Assembly: GCF_017837635.1 (NCBI RefSeq)
Contig: NZ_JAGJRS010000003.1
Span: forward strand, 62,001 to 126,000
Source: Frateuria flava
Lineage (GTDB): Bacteria > Pseudomonadota > Gammaproteobacteria > Xanthomonadales > Rhodanobacteraceae
Direction: 5' to 3'
DNA length: 64,000 nucleotides
This document shows, one piece after another, positions 30,445 to 40,191 of the stretch; positions within the stretch are counted from its first letter, which is position 1; each line of letters begins with the position of its first letter. A program made the translations under genes and the position numbers. Under the pieces are notes generated by a model. The model saw only the letters and a program-made list of their open reading frames with translations, made no database searches and was not told the origin of the DNA.

Positions 30445-32712
30445 ATGTCCCTGCCATTCCCGATCACCGCCCGCCACAAGGGCTTCAACCGCGCCGAGAT
30501 CGTCGATCAAAACTTCACCGAGTTCGTGACGTTGTGGGAGGGCGAAGTGCGCAGGGCGCCCCACGACGACCAGCCGGTGCTGCCGGGGAGCGCGCTTGAT
30601 GCGAAGGGCTTCCGCGAACTGTTCGAATCGCAGCTGATCAGCCGCCATCTCGACCTGATGGCGCGCGTGCTTCGCGTGCAGAACAAGGTGTTCTACACGA
30701 TCGGCTCGTCGGGACACGAGGGCAACGCGATGGTGGCGCGGCTGACCCGCCACACCGATCCGGCGTTCCTGCATTACCGCTCCGGCGGTTTCATGGCCGA
30801 GCGCTTCCGCAAGCTGCCGGGCATGGACCCGGTGATGGATTCGGCGCTGTCGTTCGCCGCCAGCAAGGACGACCCGGCCTCCGGCGGCCGCCACAAGGTG
30901 TGGGGCAGCAAGCCGCTCTGGGTGCTGCCGCAGACTTCGACGATCGCCTCGCACCTGCCCAAGGCGCTCGGCACCGCGATCGCCATCGACCATGCGCGTC
31001 GCATCGGCCACACGCTGCCGGTGCCGGACGATTCCATCGCGATCTGTTCATTCGGCGATGCCTCGTCCAACCACGCCACCGCACAGACCGCCTTCAACGC
31101 CGCGGGCTGGACCGCCTACCAGAAGCTGCCGGCGCCGGTCCTGTTCGTGTGCGAGGACAACGGCATCGGCATCTCGGTGAAGACGCCGACCGACTGGGTG
31201 GCGGCCAACTACCGTTCGCGCTCCAACCTGGACTACTTCTACGCCGACGGGCTGGACCTGGCCGAGGGCTATGCCCAGGTGCAACGCGCGGTCGACCACT
31301 GCCGCAGCACGCGCCGGCCGACCTTCCTGCATCTGAAGACCACCCGCGTGATGGGCCACGCCGGCACCGACTTCGAGATCGAGTGGCGCAGCATCGAGGA
31401 GCTATGCGCGGTGGAGGCGACCGATCCGCTGCTGCGCTCGGCGGCGATCGGGATGGAGTCGGGGCTGTATTCGAAAGACGAACTGCTGGCCTTGTACGAG
31501 GCGACCCGCAAGCGCTGCTTCGCTGCCGCCGAGGAGGCCGACCGCCGCCCGAAGCTGGAGCGGCTCGACGACGTCATGGCGCCGCTGGCGCCTTACACAC
31601 CGGCCAAGGTCAAGGCCGAGGCCGAGCGCACCGATTATGCGGACGCTCGCCTGAAGGCCTTCGGCAGTGTAGAAAAGCTGCCCGAGAACCAGCCGCCGCG
31701 CCACCTTGCCATCCAGATCGGGCAGGCGCTGCACGACACCATGGCCAAGTACCCCGAATCGCTGCTGTTCGGCGAGGACGTGGCGCAGAAGGGCGGTGTC
31801 TATACGGTCACCAAGGGCTTGCACAAGGCGTTCAAGAACACCCGCGTGTTCAACACGCTGCTGGACGAGACCGTGATCCTCGGCCTGGCCCAGGGCTACG
31901 CAAACATGGGCATGTTGCCGATCCCGGAGATCCAGTATCTGGCCTACTTCCATAACGCCGCCGACCAGATCCGCGGCGAGGCGGCCAGCCTGCAGTTCTT
32001 TTCCAACGACCAGTACCGCAACCCGCTGGTCATGCGTGTGGCGTCGCTCGGCTACCAGCGCGGCTTCGGCGGGCACTTCCACAACGACAACTCGATCGCC
32101 GCGTTGCGCGACATCCCGGGCCTCGTGGTCGGATGCCCCAGCCGTGGCGACGATGCGGCGACCATGCTGCGCACGCTGACCGCGCTGGCCAAGGTGGACG
32201 GACGCGTGTGCGCGTTCCTCGAACCGATCGCGCTGTACATGACCAAGGACCTCTACGACGCCGGCGACGGTGCGTGGCAGTTCGCCTATCCGGCGCCGGG
32301 CGAGGCGATGGCGCTGGGCGAGGGCAGGGTCTATGGCGAGGATGCCAGCGACCTGGTGGTGTTCACCTTCGGCAACGGCGTGCCGATGGCGTTGCGTGCG
32401 GCACGCACCGTCGAGGCGGAACTGAAGTGGAAGGTTCGCGTGGTCGACCTGCGCTGGCTGGCGCCGCTCAATGATGCCTTCATCGCTTCGGAAGCAAAGA
32501 CGGCCAAACGGATCATCGTGTTGGACGAGGGCCGCAAGAGCGCCGGCGTGGGCGAGGGCGTGATCAGCGCCATCGTCGAGGCCGGCCTGGGCGCCACGCC
32601 GCTGGAGCGGGTCGTGGGTGCCGATACGTTCACCCCGCTGGCGGGTGCGGCGTTCCTGGTGCTGCCGGGCGAGGCGGATGTGGTGGCGGCGGCGCGGCGG
32701 CTGGCCGGCTGA
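30445..32712 (+). CDS. 2-oxoacid dehydrogenase E1, alpha and beta subunits fused
   Basis: 755 aa thiamine-diphosphate enzyme. Residues about 50-400 form the E1-alpha domain with the TPP motif GDASSNHATAQTAFNAAGW...CEDNGIGIS at about 202-245. From about residue 418 the E1-beta/transketolase-like domain follows (LLFGEDVAQKGGVYTVTKGL, ending LRWLAPLNDAF and VLPGEADVV). In BCKDH and most PDH alpha/beta enzymes the two are separate chains. It should decarboxylate a 2-oxoacid and acylate an E2 lipoyl domain; no E2 or E3 gene is nearby, so substrate (branched-chain 2-oxoacids or another) is open. ATG 30445 gives the natural N terminus. Confidence 0.9.
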   Translation: MSLPFPITARHKGFNRAEIVDQNFTEFVTLWEGEVRRAPHDDQPVLPGSALDAKGFRELFESQLISRHLDLMARVLRVQNKVFYTIGSSGHEGNAMVARLTRHTDPAFLHYRSGGFMAERFRKLPGMDPVMDSALSFAASKDDPASGGRHKVWGSKPLWVLPQTSTIASHLPKALGTAIAIDHARRIGHTLPVPDDSIAICSFGDASSNHATAQTAFNAAGWTAYQKLPAPVLFVCEDNGIGISVKTPTDWVAANYRSRSNLDYFYADGLDLAEGYAQVQRAVDHCRSTRRPTFLHLKTTRVMGHAGTDFEIEWRSIEELCAVEATDPLLRSAAIGMESGLYSKDELLALYEATRKRCFAAAEEADRRPKLERLDDVMAPLAPYTPAKVKAEAERTDYADARLKAFGSVEKLPENQPPRHLAIQIGQALHDTMAKYPESLLFGEDVAQKGGVYTVTKGLHKAFKNTRVFNTLLDETVILGLAQGYANMGMLPIPEIQYLAYFHNAADQIRGEAASLQFFSNDQYRNPLVMRVASLGYQRGFGGHFHNDNSIAALRDIPGLVVGCPSRGDDAATMLRTLTALAKVDGRVCAFLEPIALYMTKDLYDAGDGAWQFAYPAPGEAMALGEGRVYGEDASDLVVFTFGNGVPMALRAARTVEAELKWKVRVVDLRWLAPLNDAFIASEAKTAKRIIVLDEGRKSAGVGEGVISAIVEAGLGATPLERVVGADTFTPLAGAAFLVLPGEADVVAAARRLAG

Positions 32713-32741
32713 GGAAGCGCTGCGCGGGAGAGTTCGAGGCA

Positions 32742-32795
32742 AGGCCTCCCCCATCCGCCCTTCGGGCACCTTCCCCCGTGAACGGGGGAAGGCTC
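32742..32795 (+). repeat. CACCTTCCCCCGC-type repeat, third copy
   Basis: AAGGCCTCCCCCATCCGCCC continues to CACCTTCCCCCGTGAACGGG, closely matching the pair at 24829 and 25108. It occupies the gap between the convergent E1 and diguanylate cyclase genes; nothing else is seen in 32713-32877. Confidence 0.75.
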
Positions 32796-32877
32796 ACCAG
32801 GCAGGGGCCCGACCCCGGATTTCTTCCCGCGCCAAGCGAGGTTGCCGAGTATTGAATGGCGCAAGCCGCAACATTGC

Positions 32878-34617
32878 CTATTCTTCGACTTCGCTAACGC
32901 GCGGCCACGAACCCTCGGTGATGGCCCGCGGCCGGTCGTAGAGTCGTGCCTGGTTGCGGCCGTTCACCTTGGCCTGATACATCGCCTGGTCCGCCCGTTC
33001 GATCAGCGTTTCCACCGTATCGGACAACGTACGCATGGCCACGCCAATGCTCACGCTGAGCAGGAGCTCGGCGTCGACCGGGATTTCCAGCCGGTGCACC
33101 CGTCGGCACAGGCGGGTGGCCACCTGCATGGCCTGCTCTTCCACTACGCCGTCGAGCATGGCGATGAACTCCTCGCCACCATAGCGTCCGAGCAGGTCCG
33201 AGGGGCGCAGTTCGGCGCGCAGCGCCTCGGCCACCTCGATCAGCGCGCGGTCACCGGCGCGATGGCCCTGCTGGTCGTTGAGCAGCTTGAAACGGTCCAG
33301 GTCCAGGAACAGCAGCGCGACCGGCCGACCGGTGCTTCCCTCCAGCATCGCCTCGGCGGCCTCGTTCCAGGCGCGGCGGTTGAGCACCCCGGTGAGCGAA
33401 TCATTGTCGGCCAGCGCACGCACCATGTCGCGGTCGCGCCGCATGGTCAGCGCTCGATCGCCCAGGCCGATCGACAATACGATCGCCTCGAACGCGCCGG
33501 CGACCACGCTGGCGTCGCTGGTCCAGCTCATGTTGGGCAGGGCGCCGCTCAGCTGGGCGGTCGACAGCGCGGTGAGCGCCAGGAGCGGTGTCCAGCCGAC
33601 CAGGAAAAACCACGCATGGCGGGACCCGTGCGAGGCGGCCACGATGGCGGAGAGCAGCATCAACAAGGCGCCCAGGATCAGCAGCGGATCGACCAGCGCC
33701 TGCGCGGCGTCCACCAGCAGTCCGATCGAGCTGCTGCGCATCAGCACCAGCACCGGCATGCCGATGGCCAGCGCCAGCACGGGCGCGCGCAGCAGAGGGG
33801 CGAAACGCTGCAGTTCGCAGAAGCGCGCCATGAACAGCGCCGCGAAAGCCACCGACAGCGCGATCGATGCCGATTCGAGCAGACTGGCCGAAGGCGCCAG
33901 CCACGTCGCTTCCAGCGGATGGAACAGGAAACCGGTTTGGATGCTCTGGATCAGCGCGTAACAGAAGATGTAGCCGGCGTACCAGAAGAACGTGTTGTCG
34001 CGCAGCATGAGCGCGAAGCACAGCGCCATCAGCGCCATCGTCAGCATCACGGCGAAGCAGGCACTGAACAGCGTAAGCCAGTGCGCGTCATGGCCCAAGA
34101 AGGCGGTCAGCGATTCCAGGTGGAAGCTCAGCGGCGGCGAGAGTCCGTCCACCGGTTCGAGCTTCAGCAGGATGAGGGTGGAGGCCGGCACGCTGGCCGG
34201 ATAGCGGAAAGCCAGCCGTCCGTGCCCCAGCGGCGGGCCGCCGATGTCGTCCAGCGCCAGGCGGCTGATAGGGCCGTTCTCGTCATAGACGGTGATCCGC
34301 CCCAACGCGGGCGGATAGATGGTCAACACCCGCTCCTCGTTCACCCAGGGTGGCTGCGGCCGAAGCACCACCCAGGTGCCCAGGTTCTCGCGAGGAAAGC
34401 TGTGCAGCAGGGACGGGTCGAACGCGGCCAGTTGGCCCTTGTGGAACTGCTGCAGTACCGCGGCGGGGGTGTCGCCGGGATGCGCCTCGCGCCAGCCGCC
34501 ATCCAGCAGCATGGCCGCGTGCACCACGCCGAACCACAGCCACAGCAAGCCGAGCACGCTTCCGATCAACGGGAGCCTGCACCGGTTCCAGATCCTTGCT
34601 GCGGACAGCGTTCGCAT
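32878..34617 (-). CDS. Membrane-bound diguanylate cyclase (7TM sensor-GGDEF)
   Basis: 579 aa. A signal-like hydrophobic N terminus (about residues 14-35) is followed by a periplasmic beta-rich domain (about 36-185) resembling 7TMR-DISM extracellular modules, seven TM helices (about 190-400) and a GGDEF domain. The active site reads RYGGEEF (near residue 477) and the allosteric inhibition site RPSD lies five residues before GGEEF, so an active, product-inhibited c-di-GMP synthase is expected. The substrate-binding start NDSLTGVLNRRAW is intact. I prefer ATG 34617 (MRTLSAARIW), with AAGG close upstream, to a GTG at 34671 that adds 18 non-hydrophobic residues. Ligand unknown; likely controls motility/biofilm, perhaps including the pili encoded here. 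Confidence 0.92.
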   Translation of the reverse strand: MRTLSAARIWNRCRLPLIGSVLGLLWLWFGVVHAAMLLDGGWREAHPGDTPAAVLQQFHKGQLAAFDPSLLHSFPRENLGTWVVLRPQPPWVNEERVLTIYPPALGRITVYDENGPISRLALDDIGGPPLGHGRLAFRYPASVPASTLILLKLEPVDGLSPPLSFHLESLTAFLGHDAHWLTLFSACFAVMLTMALMALCFALMLRDNTFFWYAGYIFCYALIQSIQTGFLFHPLEATWLAPSASLLESASIALSVAFAALFMARFCELQRFAPLLRAPVLALAIGMPVLVLMRSSSIGLLVDAAQALVDPLLILGALLMLLSAIVAASHGSRHAWFFLVGWTPLLALTALSTAQLSGALPNMSWTSDASVVAGAFEAIVLSIGLGDRALTMRRDRDMVRALADNDSLTGVLNRRAWNEAAEAMLEGSTGRPVALLFLDLDRFKLLNDQQGHRAGDRALIEVAEALRAELRPSDLLGRYGGEEFIAMLDGVVEEQAMQVATRLCRRVHRLEIPVDAELLLSVSIGVAMRTLSDTVETLIERADQAMYQAKVNGRNQARLYDRPRAITEGSWPRVSEVEE

Positions 34618-34976
34618 CCCCTTGTCCCCGCTTGGCGTCGGCTGCACGTTCCTGCAGTCGGCGACCCCCACCCCTTGGTCCGGCGCGGCGGTGGCCTCCC
34701 GGCCGTCGCACCGTTGTTGAAGACGATCCTACGCGAACCGTCCGGTCCTCCGCCCGCCTTTTTTCAGGCGAGCCAAAGGCTGATCTAGCAGGCTCCGTGC
34801 CAAGGTGTGGATGATCCCCGGCGCTCACAGGCCCTTGCCGGCGCGCGCGTCATGCTTCGCCGAATCGCGGCCGTGTCTGACCCTGTGGGGTAGCTATGGA
34901 CCCATACGAGCAGTCGCGCCGCTTGCCTTTCACGAAACGATGACGCCCGGCAGGGCGCATCCCGCGGAGATCGCCC
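34618..34976. other. 359-nt divergent intergenic region
   Basis: No gene is supported. It contains the upstream regions of the diguanylate cyclase (minus) and FMN reductase (plus). GCCTTTTTTCAGGCG-type sequence at about 34756-34771 is a weak hairpin. The palindrome-like GGGTAGCTATGGACCC around 34889 could be a regulator site. No riboswitch signature was recognised. Confidence 0.35.
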
Positions 34977-35534
34977 ATGAGTATCAAAGTGGCCGTCCTG
35001 GTCGGCAGCCTGCGCAAGGACTCCTTCAATCGCCGTCTGGCGCACGCGGTGGAGAAACTGGCGCCCGACGAACTGGCGTTCGAACACGTGGCCATCGGTG
35101 ACCTGCCGCTGTACGACCAGGACCTCGACGGCAACTACCCGGTGCCGTGGACGGCGATGAAGCAGCAGATCCAGGCGGCGGACGCGCTGCTGTTCGTCAC
35201 TCCGGAATACAACCGCTCCGTGCCTGGTGTGCTGAAGAACGCCATCGACATCGCCTCGCGTCCCTATGGCACCAATGCCTTCGCCGGCAAACCTGGCGCG
35301 GTCATTGGCGCGTCGATCGGTTCGACCGGCAGCGCGCTGGCGCAGCAACACCTGCGCAATGTGCTGGCTTACCTGGACGTCCCTTTGCTGGGACAGCCGG
35401 AGGTGTTCGTGCAGTTCAAGGACGATGGCCCGGTCGACGCGGACGGCAACATCACCGTCGACAGCACGCGCAAGTTCCTGCAGGGCTTCGTCGATCGCTA
35501 CGTGGCGTGGGTGCACGCCATCCTCCAACGCTGA
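34977..35534 (+). CDS. NADPH-dependent FMN reductase / quinone reductase
   Basis: 185 aa flavodoxin-fold enzyme. The FMN phosphate loop is GSLRKDSFNRRLAHA (residues 10-24) and the family signature is TPEYNRSVPGVLKNAIDIAS. Such proteins (ChrR/YieF/azobenzene reductase group) reduce quinones, chromate or azo compounds with NAD(P)H using FMN, protecting against redox stress. GGAG at 34966-34969 is 7 nt from the ATG. It lies upstream of the MerR/copper ATPase operon, separated by a 60-bp palindromic repeat. Confidence 0.92.
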   Translation: MSIKVAVLVGSLRKDSFNRRLAHAVEKLAPDELAFEHVAIGDLPLYDQDLDGNYPVPWTAMKQQIQAADALLFVTPEYNRSVPGVLKNAIDIASRPYGTNAFAGKPGAVIGASIGSTGSALAQQHLRNVLAYLDVPLLGQPEVFVQFKDDGPVDADGNITVDSTRKFLQGFVDRYVAWVHAILQR

Positions 35535-35543
35535 GCATCCCGC

Positions 35544-35603
35544 AGGGTGGGCGTCAGCCCACCGACGTGCGTCGTGCCCAGCCGGTGGGCTGAAGCCCAC
35601 CCT
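35544..35603. repeat. AGGGTGGGC-type perfect-arm inverted repeat
   Basis: AGGGTGGGCGTCAGCCCACC (35544-35563) pairs with GGTGGGCTGAAGCCCACCCT (35584-35603). Each arm is itself nearly palindromic. A weaker relative lies at 61993-62062. It may also terminate the FMN reductase transcript. Confidence 0.75.
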
Positions 35604-35620
35604 TCGGTACGGGCAGGGAC

Positions 35621-35652
35621 TTGACTCTGGACCTGGATCAAAGGTCTAGACT
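35621..35652 (+). promoter_or_regulatory. MerR-type promoter/operator with a 20-bp spacer
   Basis: -35 TTGACT (35621-35626), -10 TAGACT (35647-35652), spacer 20 bp. Inside the spacer is the dyad TCTgGACCT...AGGTCtAGA (35626-35650), 8 of 9 pairs. An over-long spacer carrying a dyad is the hallmark of MerR-activated promoters. The -10 ends 6 nt before ATG 35659, so the mRNA would be leaderless. Confidence 0.8.
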
Positions 35653-35658
35653 TGCGCC

Positions 35659-36078
35659 ATGAACCCCCAGACGCCGCTTACCATCGGAGCCGTCGCCAAG
35701 CGCGTCGGCGTGGCCATCGACACCATCCGCTATTACGAGCGTGAAGGGCTGCTGCCCGAGCCCACGCGGCGGCCCTCCGGCTACCGCAGCTACGGCGAGG
35801 GCACGGTCGCCCGGTTGCGCTTCATCCGCCGCGCCAAGAACCTGGGCTTCACGCTGGAGGAAATCCGCGACCTGCTCGCGCTCTCCGCGGACCGCACGCG
35901 CGGCGTCAAGGCGGTCAAGCAGCGCGCACAGCAGCGGCTGGCGGACATCGAGGCGCGCATCGCCGAACTGGAGCGCGTGCGTGGCGGCCTGGCCGAGCTG
36001 GTGGATGCCTGCCCTGGCCATGGCGCGCCGGAAGCCTGCCCGATCCTGCGGGCCCTGGGCGGGGAGGAGCAGCCATGA
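35659..36078 (+). CDS. MerR-family metal-responsive transcriptional regulator
   Basis: 139 aa. The N-terminal MerR helix-turn-helix is [20 protein letters not shown] followed by the wing [10 protein letters not shown] dimerisation helix and a C-terminal metal-loop [14 protein letters not shown] near residues 116-130, with two Cys spaced as in heavy-metal sensors, complete it. The position of CueR Ser77/ZntR Cys79 appears to be Val, so metal identity is uncertain. The downstream ATPase suggests copper or silver. The stop overlaps the ATPase start (ATGA at 36075). It is probably autoregulated from the spacer dyad promoter 35621-35652, since no second promoter is seen for the pump. Confidence 0.93.
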   Translation: MNPQTPLTIGAVAKRVGVAIDTIRYYEREGLLPEPTRRPSGYRSYGEGTVARLRFIRRAKNLGFTLEEIRDLLALSADRTRGVKAVKQRAQQRLADIEARIAELERVRGGLAELVDACPGHGAPEACPILRALGGEEQP

Positions 36079-38600
36079 GCGGCTGCTGCCATACGACCAC
36101 GGCGACCGGCGAGCGGGATCCGGTGTGCGGCATGGCGGTGGATCCGGCAAGCACGCCCCATCATGCCGAGTACGCGGGCCGCACCTATCACTTCTGCGGT
36201 GCGCGCTGCCGCGAGCGCTTCCTGGCTGCGCCCGACGCGTTCGCAGGCGACACGCCCGCGCCGCCTGCTGCCGCCTGTTGTCACGGGGCCGCCGCTGTGC
36301 CGGCAGATCAGCACGCGCATCGAGTCAAGGACCCGGTCTGCGGCATGGACGTCGATCCGCACACGGCCAGGCATCGCGCCGAACATGCGGGCAGGACGTG
36401 GTATTTCTGCAGCGCGCGTTGCCGTGAACGCTTCGTGGAAAGCCCCGGGCGATTCCTTGGCGAGCAGCCCACGCCGCCCGCCGATCCGGGCGCCATCTAC
36501 ACCTGTCCGATGCATCCGGAGGTGCGTCAGGTCGGACCCGGCGACTGCCCCAAGTGCGGCATGGCGCTGGAGCCACTCGCGCCCCGTGCGGACGCCGACG
36601 ATGGCGGTGAGGTGCGTGCCCTGGCGCGCCGCTTCGGCGGGCTGGTCGCGCTGACCCTGCCGGTGCTGGTGCTGGCGATGGGCCCGCACCTGGTCGGCCA
36701 TCCGTGGCCGATGCGCTGGGCGGGCTTGCTGGGCTGGATCGAAGCGATGCTTGCCAGCGTCGTGGTGCTGTGGGGCGGCGCGCCGTTCTTCCGCCGTGGC
36801 TGGCGCTCGCTGCGGCCGTGGTCGCCGAACATGTACACGCTGATTGCGCTGGGCACCGGGGTGGCCTGGCTCTACAGCGTGGTGGCGTTGCTCGCGCCGG
36901 GCCTGTTCCCGGCCGGCTTCCGCATGCATGGCCGCGTGGGTGTGTACTTCGAATCGGCGGCCGTGATCGTCACCCTGGTCAGCCTGGGTGACCTGCTGGA
37001 ACTGCGCGCCCGTCGCCGTACGGGCGAAGCGTTGAAGGCATTGCTCGGGCTGGCGCCGAAGACCGCGCGCCGCCTTGAGCACGGCCACGAGCACGACGTG
37101 CCGCTGGAAGCGGTGCAGGTGGGCGACCTGTTGCGCGTGCGTCCGGGCGAAAAGGTGCCGGTCGACGGTATCGCCACCGAGGGCGAGAGCCACGTCGACG
37201 AATCGATGCTCACCGGCGAGCCGATGCCGGTGGCCAAGGCCGCCGGCGACCGCCTGACCGCGGGCACCGTCAACCAGGACGGCACGCTGGTGCTGCGGGC
37301 GGAGAAGGTCGGCGGCGAGACCATGCTGGCGCAGATCGTCGCGCTGGTCGCACAGGCCCAGCGCAGCCGCGCGCCGCTGCAGCGGGTGGCCGATCGCGTG
37401 GCGGCGTGGTTCGTGCCGGCGGTGGTGGCAGTCGCGGTGCTTGCGTTCGCCGCGTGGGCCGCGCTCGGACCGCAGCCGCGGCTGGCGCATGCGCTGATCG
37501 CCGCGGTGTCGGTGCTGATCATCGCCTGTCCCTGTGCGTTGGGCCTGGCCACGCCGATCTCGATCATGGTTGCCAGCGGGCGCGGTGCGCAGGCCGGCGT
37601 GCTGTTCCGCGACGCGGCGGCGATCGAGGCGCTGCACGGCGTGGACACGCTGGTGGTGGACAAGACCGGCACCCTCACCGAGGGGCGTCCGGTCCTGACC
37701 GACGTGCTTGCCTTCGGTGACCTGCCGCGGGCGCAGTTGCTGACCCTGGCCGCCGCGCTGGAGCAGGCGAGCGAACACCCGCTGGCGCGCGCGATCGTGG
37801 CCGGCGCATCGGCGCAGGGCGTCGCGATCCCGGCGGCGACCGGCTTCCGTTCGCTCACCGGTCGTGGCGTGCGGGCGCAGGTCGATGGTCGTGAGGTGGC
37901 ATTGGGCAATGCGCGCTTGCTGGACGAGCTGAACGTCGCACTGGCCGAGCCTGCCGCGAGGCAGGCCGAACGCCTGCGCAGCGATGGCGCCACGGTGATG
38001 TTCCTCGCCGCCGATGGCGTGCTGGCGGGCCTGATCGCGGTGGCTGATCGCATCAAGGCCGATACGCCCGCGGCGCTCGACCGGTTGCGCGACGAGGGGC
38101 TGCGCATCGTGATGCTCACCGGTGACAACGCGACGACGGCGCAGGCGGTAGCGCGCCAGCTCGGTATCGACCAGGTGCATGCCGATGTCTCGCCGGCGGA
38201 CAAGGCGGCGGTGGTCGAGCGGCTCAAGCGACAGGGGCGGCGGGTTGCGATGGCGGGTGACGGCATCAACGACGCGCCGGCCCTGGCGGCGGCGGATGTC
38301 GGTATGGCCATGGGCAGTGGCACGGACGTGGCGATGGAGAGCGCGCAGGTGACGCTGGTGCGCGGCGAGCTTTCGGCGATCGGTCGGGCGCGGGCGTTGT
38401 CGCAGGCGACGGTGCGCAACATTCGCCAGAACCTGTTCTTCGCGTTCGTTTACAACGCGGTGGGCGTGCCGTTGGCCGCCGGTGTGTTGTATCCGGTCTT
38501 CGGGGTCGTGCTTTCGCCGATGGTGGCGGCGCTGGCGATGAGTTTGTCGTCGGTGTCGGTAGTGACGAACGCCCTGCGGTTGCGAAGCACGCGTCTCTGA
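36075..38600 (+). CDS. copA: Heavy-metal (copper) translocating P1B-type ATPase with two YHS domains
   Basis: 841 aa. The N-terminal region is unusual: a Cys-rich start ([11 protein letters not shown]), two YHS domains beginning [10 protein letters not shown] (about residue 15) and [10 protein letters not shown] (about 86), and a heavy-metal-binding domain [10 protein letters not shown]...CPKCGMAL (about 142-165); the usual HMA domain is absent. The core is complete: TM metal site CPC in [13 protein letters not shown] (about 483), DKTGTLTEG phosphorylation site (about 529), SEHPLARAI and [10 protein letters not shown] (about 729). CPC indicates Cu(I)/Ag(I) export by P1B-1 ATPases. Translationally coupled to the MerR regulator, making a two-gene efflux switch. 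Confidence 0.94.
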   Translation: MSGCCHTTTATGERDPVCGMAVDPASTPHHAEYAGRTYHFCGARCRERFLAAPDAFAGDTPAPPAAACCHGAAAVPADQHAHRVKDPVCGMDVDPHTARHRAEHAGRTWYFCSARCRERFVESPGRFLGEQPTPPADPGAIYTCPMHPEVRQVGPGDCPKCGMALEPLAPRADADDGGEVRALARRFGGLVALTLPVLVLAMGPHLVGHPWPMRWAGLLGWIEAMLASVVVLWGGAPFFRRGWRSLRPWSPNMYTLIALGTGVAWLYSVVALLAPGLFPAGFRMHGRVGVYFESAAVIVTLVSLGDLLELRARRRTGEALKALLGLAPKTARRLEHGHEHDVPLEAVQVGDLLRVRPGEKVPVDGIATEGESHVDESMLTGEPMPVAKAAGDRLTAGTVNQDGTLVLRAEKVGGETMLAQIVALVAQAQRSRAPLQRVADRVAAWFVPAVVAVAVLAFAAWAALGPQPRLAHALIAAVSVLIIACPCALGLATPISIMVASGRGAQAGVLFRDAAAIEALHGVDTLVVDKTGTLTEGRPVLTDVLAFGDLPRAQLLTLAAALEQASEHPLARAIVAGASAQGVAIPAATGFRSLTGRGVRAQVDGREVALGNARLLDELNVALAEPAARQAERLRSDGATVMFLAADGVLAGLIAVADRIKADTPAALDRLRDEGLRIVMLTGDNATTAQAVARQLGIDQVHADVSPADKAAVVERLKRQGRRVAMAGDGINDAPALAAADVGMAMGSGTDVAMESAQVTLVRGELSAIGRARALSQATVRNIRQNLFFAFVYNAVGVPLAAGVLYPVFGVVLSPMVAALAMSLSSVSVVTNALRLRSTRL

Positions 38601-38689
38601 TCGCGTTGCGGGGTTTCGGCGACGTGGCGAGCCTGCGGGGGCTTACGGTCGCCTGCCGCACTCGGGATCGAGGCTGGAGCATGCGAAGC

Positions 38690-38750
38690 TGCTCTGTCCC
38701 CACCCCGTCCAGGGAGTGGGTTGGGGTGAGGGGCAGGGGCTCGCGGGGAT
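38690..38750. repeat. CCCTCTCC/GGGGTGAG-family repeat, degenerate copy
   Basis: TGTCCCCACCCCGTCCAGGG followed by AGTGGGTTGGGGTGAGGGGC, related to the repeats at 10.3 and 13.9 kb. It lies in the 227-nt gap between the ATPase and folC. Confidence 0.55.
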
Positions 38751-38827
38751 GCACGCAGTCACCAACAAAAGCGCATCCCGCTTCGATGCCTTAAGCTGCG
38801 CGCCGCCCCACCACAAAGACCCCCCCC

Positions 38828-40120
38828 ATGCCAAGCACGCTGGCCGAATGGCTTGCCTACCAGGAAGGCGTCAACCCCCACAGCATCGAGCTCGGCCTCG
38901 AGCGGGTAAACAAGGTATGGCAGCGCATGGGAGCCAAGGCACCGGCGCGTCGAGTGATCACCGTGGGCGGCACCAACGGCAAGGGCTCCACCGTCGCGCT
39001 GCTCGAAGCCATGCTGGCCGCCGCCGGAAGGCGGGTCGGCTGCTACACCTCCCCGCACCTGCTCCGTTACAACGAGCGCGTGCGCATCGACGGCCATGAC
39101 GCGAGGGACGAGGACCTGATCGCCTCTTTCGAACGCATCGAGGCCGCGCGCGGCAGCGGCTCAGACGCCATCCCGCTGACTTACTTCGAGTACGGCACGC
39201 TGGCCGCGCTCGATCTTTTCGCACGTGCCGATCTCGACGTCGCCGTACTCGAAGTCGGCCTTGGCGGACGGCTCGATGCCGTCAACATTGTCGATGCCGA
39301 CGCCGTAGTTATCACCACCATCGACATGGACCACATGGACTGGCTGGGCAACGACCGCGACAGCATCGGCCGTGAAAAGGCCGGCGTCGCTCGGCGTGGA
39401 CGCCCGGCCATTGTCGGCGAGCTCGACCCGCCCGCCGGCCTCCTGGACGCATTGGCGGTCAGCGGCGCACAGGTGCAGCGGGCGGGTCGCGATTTCCGCG
39501 TTGAGCGGCACGCGCAGGGATGGCGTTGGCAGCACCGCGACGGCACCGCGTTCGAGCTGCCCGATCCGGCGTTGCCCGCTCCGGTGCAGTACGCCAATGC
39601 CGCCGCCGCCATCGCCGCACTGCACGCGCTCGACGCGAACGGCGCGCTGGCCGCGCCGATCGCCCTGGGCCAGGCCGCCACCGACGGTCTGAAGTCCGTA
39701 CGGGTGCGTGCGCGCCTGCAATCGCTCGGCGGCGACCCGGTGGTGGTGGTCGACGTCGGCCACAACCCGCAGGCGGCGCGCGCCCTGGCCGACTGGCTGC
39801 AGTTACGCCGGTTCCCGCGCGTGCACGCGGTCTACGGTGTCCTCGCCGACAAGGACGTGGTCGGCGTACTGGGTGCGCTCGGGCCACGGGTCGATCACTG
39901 GCACCTGGCCGGGCTGGACAGGGATTCGCCCCGCGGGCTGCCCATCGGCGCGCTGGTCGAGGCGCTGCGCCAGACCCTGCCGGAGGCGAGCCACGACGCG
40001 CATGCAAGTGTCGCCGATGCGCTGGCCGCGGCGCGCGCGCAGGCGCGGCCGGGCGAGTGCATCCTGGCCTTTGGCTCGTTTTTCGTCGCCAGTGCGGTGT
40101 TGGCTGAACCGACCGCCTGA
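38828..40120 (+). CDS. folC: Bifunctional dihydrofolate/folylpolyglutamate synthase
   Basis: 430 aa Mur-ligase-like ATPase adding glutamate to dihydropteroate and then to folates. The P-loop is ITVGGTNGKGSTVALLEAML, the folate-binding stretch TSPHLLRYNERVRIDG, then GLGGRLDAVNIVDAD and metal-binding HMDWLGNDRDSIGREKAGV. The C-terminal ligase domain includes VVDVGHNPQAARALADWL. The ATG follows a C-run without Shine-Dalgarno; TAAGCT (38792) is a possible -10. It starts the conserved folC-dedD-cvpA-purF block seen in many gammaproteobacteria (accD is not in the window). Confidence 0.95.
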   Translation: MPSTLAEWLAYQEGVNPHSIELGLERVNKVWQRMGAKAPARRVITVGGTNGKGSTVALLEAMLAAAGRRVGCYTSPHLLRYNERVRIDGHDARDEDLIASFERIEAARGSGSDAIPLTYFEYGTLAALDLFARADLDVAVLEVGLGGRLDAVNIVDADAVVITTIDMDHMDWLGNDRDSIGREKAGVARRGRPAIVGELDPPAGLLDALAVSGAQVQRAGRDFRVERHAQGWRWQHRDGTAFELPDPALPAPVQYANAAAAIAALHALDANGALAAPIALGQAATDGLKSVRVRARLQSLGGDPVVVVDVGHNPQAARALADWLQLRRFPRVHAVYGVLADKDVVGVLGALGPRVDHWHLAGLDRDSPRGLPIGALVEALRQTLPEASHDAHASVADALAAARAQARPGECILAFGSFFVASAVLAEPTA

Positions 40121-40147
40121 GCGAACCGTGCCGGCGGTACGGGCAGG

Positions 40148-40153
40148 TATAAT
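40148..40153 (+). promoter_or_regulatory. Consensus -10 hexamer TATAAT upstream of the SPOR gene
   Basis: Perfect TATAAT between folC and the SPOR gene, 39 nt before TTG 40192, with no clear -35. It may give the dedD-cvpA-purF genes a promoter independent of folC. Confidence 0.4.
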
Positions 40154-40191
40154 CATCGTGTTGCATGCCGTGCCGCCTTGGAGCTTCAGTC

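Noticed and set aside
40165-40191. ATG 40165 as the SPOR-protein start
   Set aside because: No ribosome site, and it adds nine residues before the membrane helix; TTG 40192 has GGAG at 8-nt spacing.
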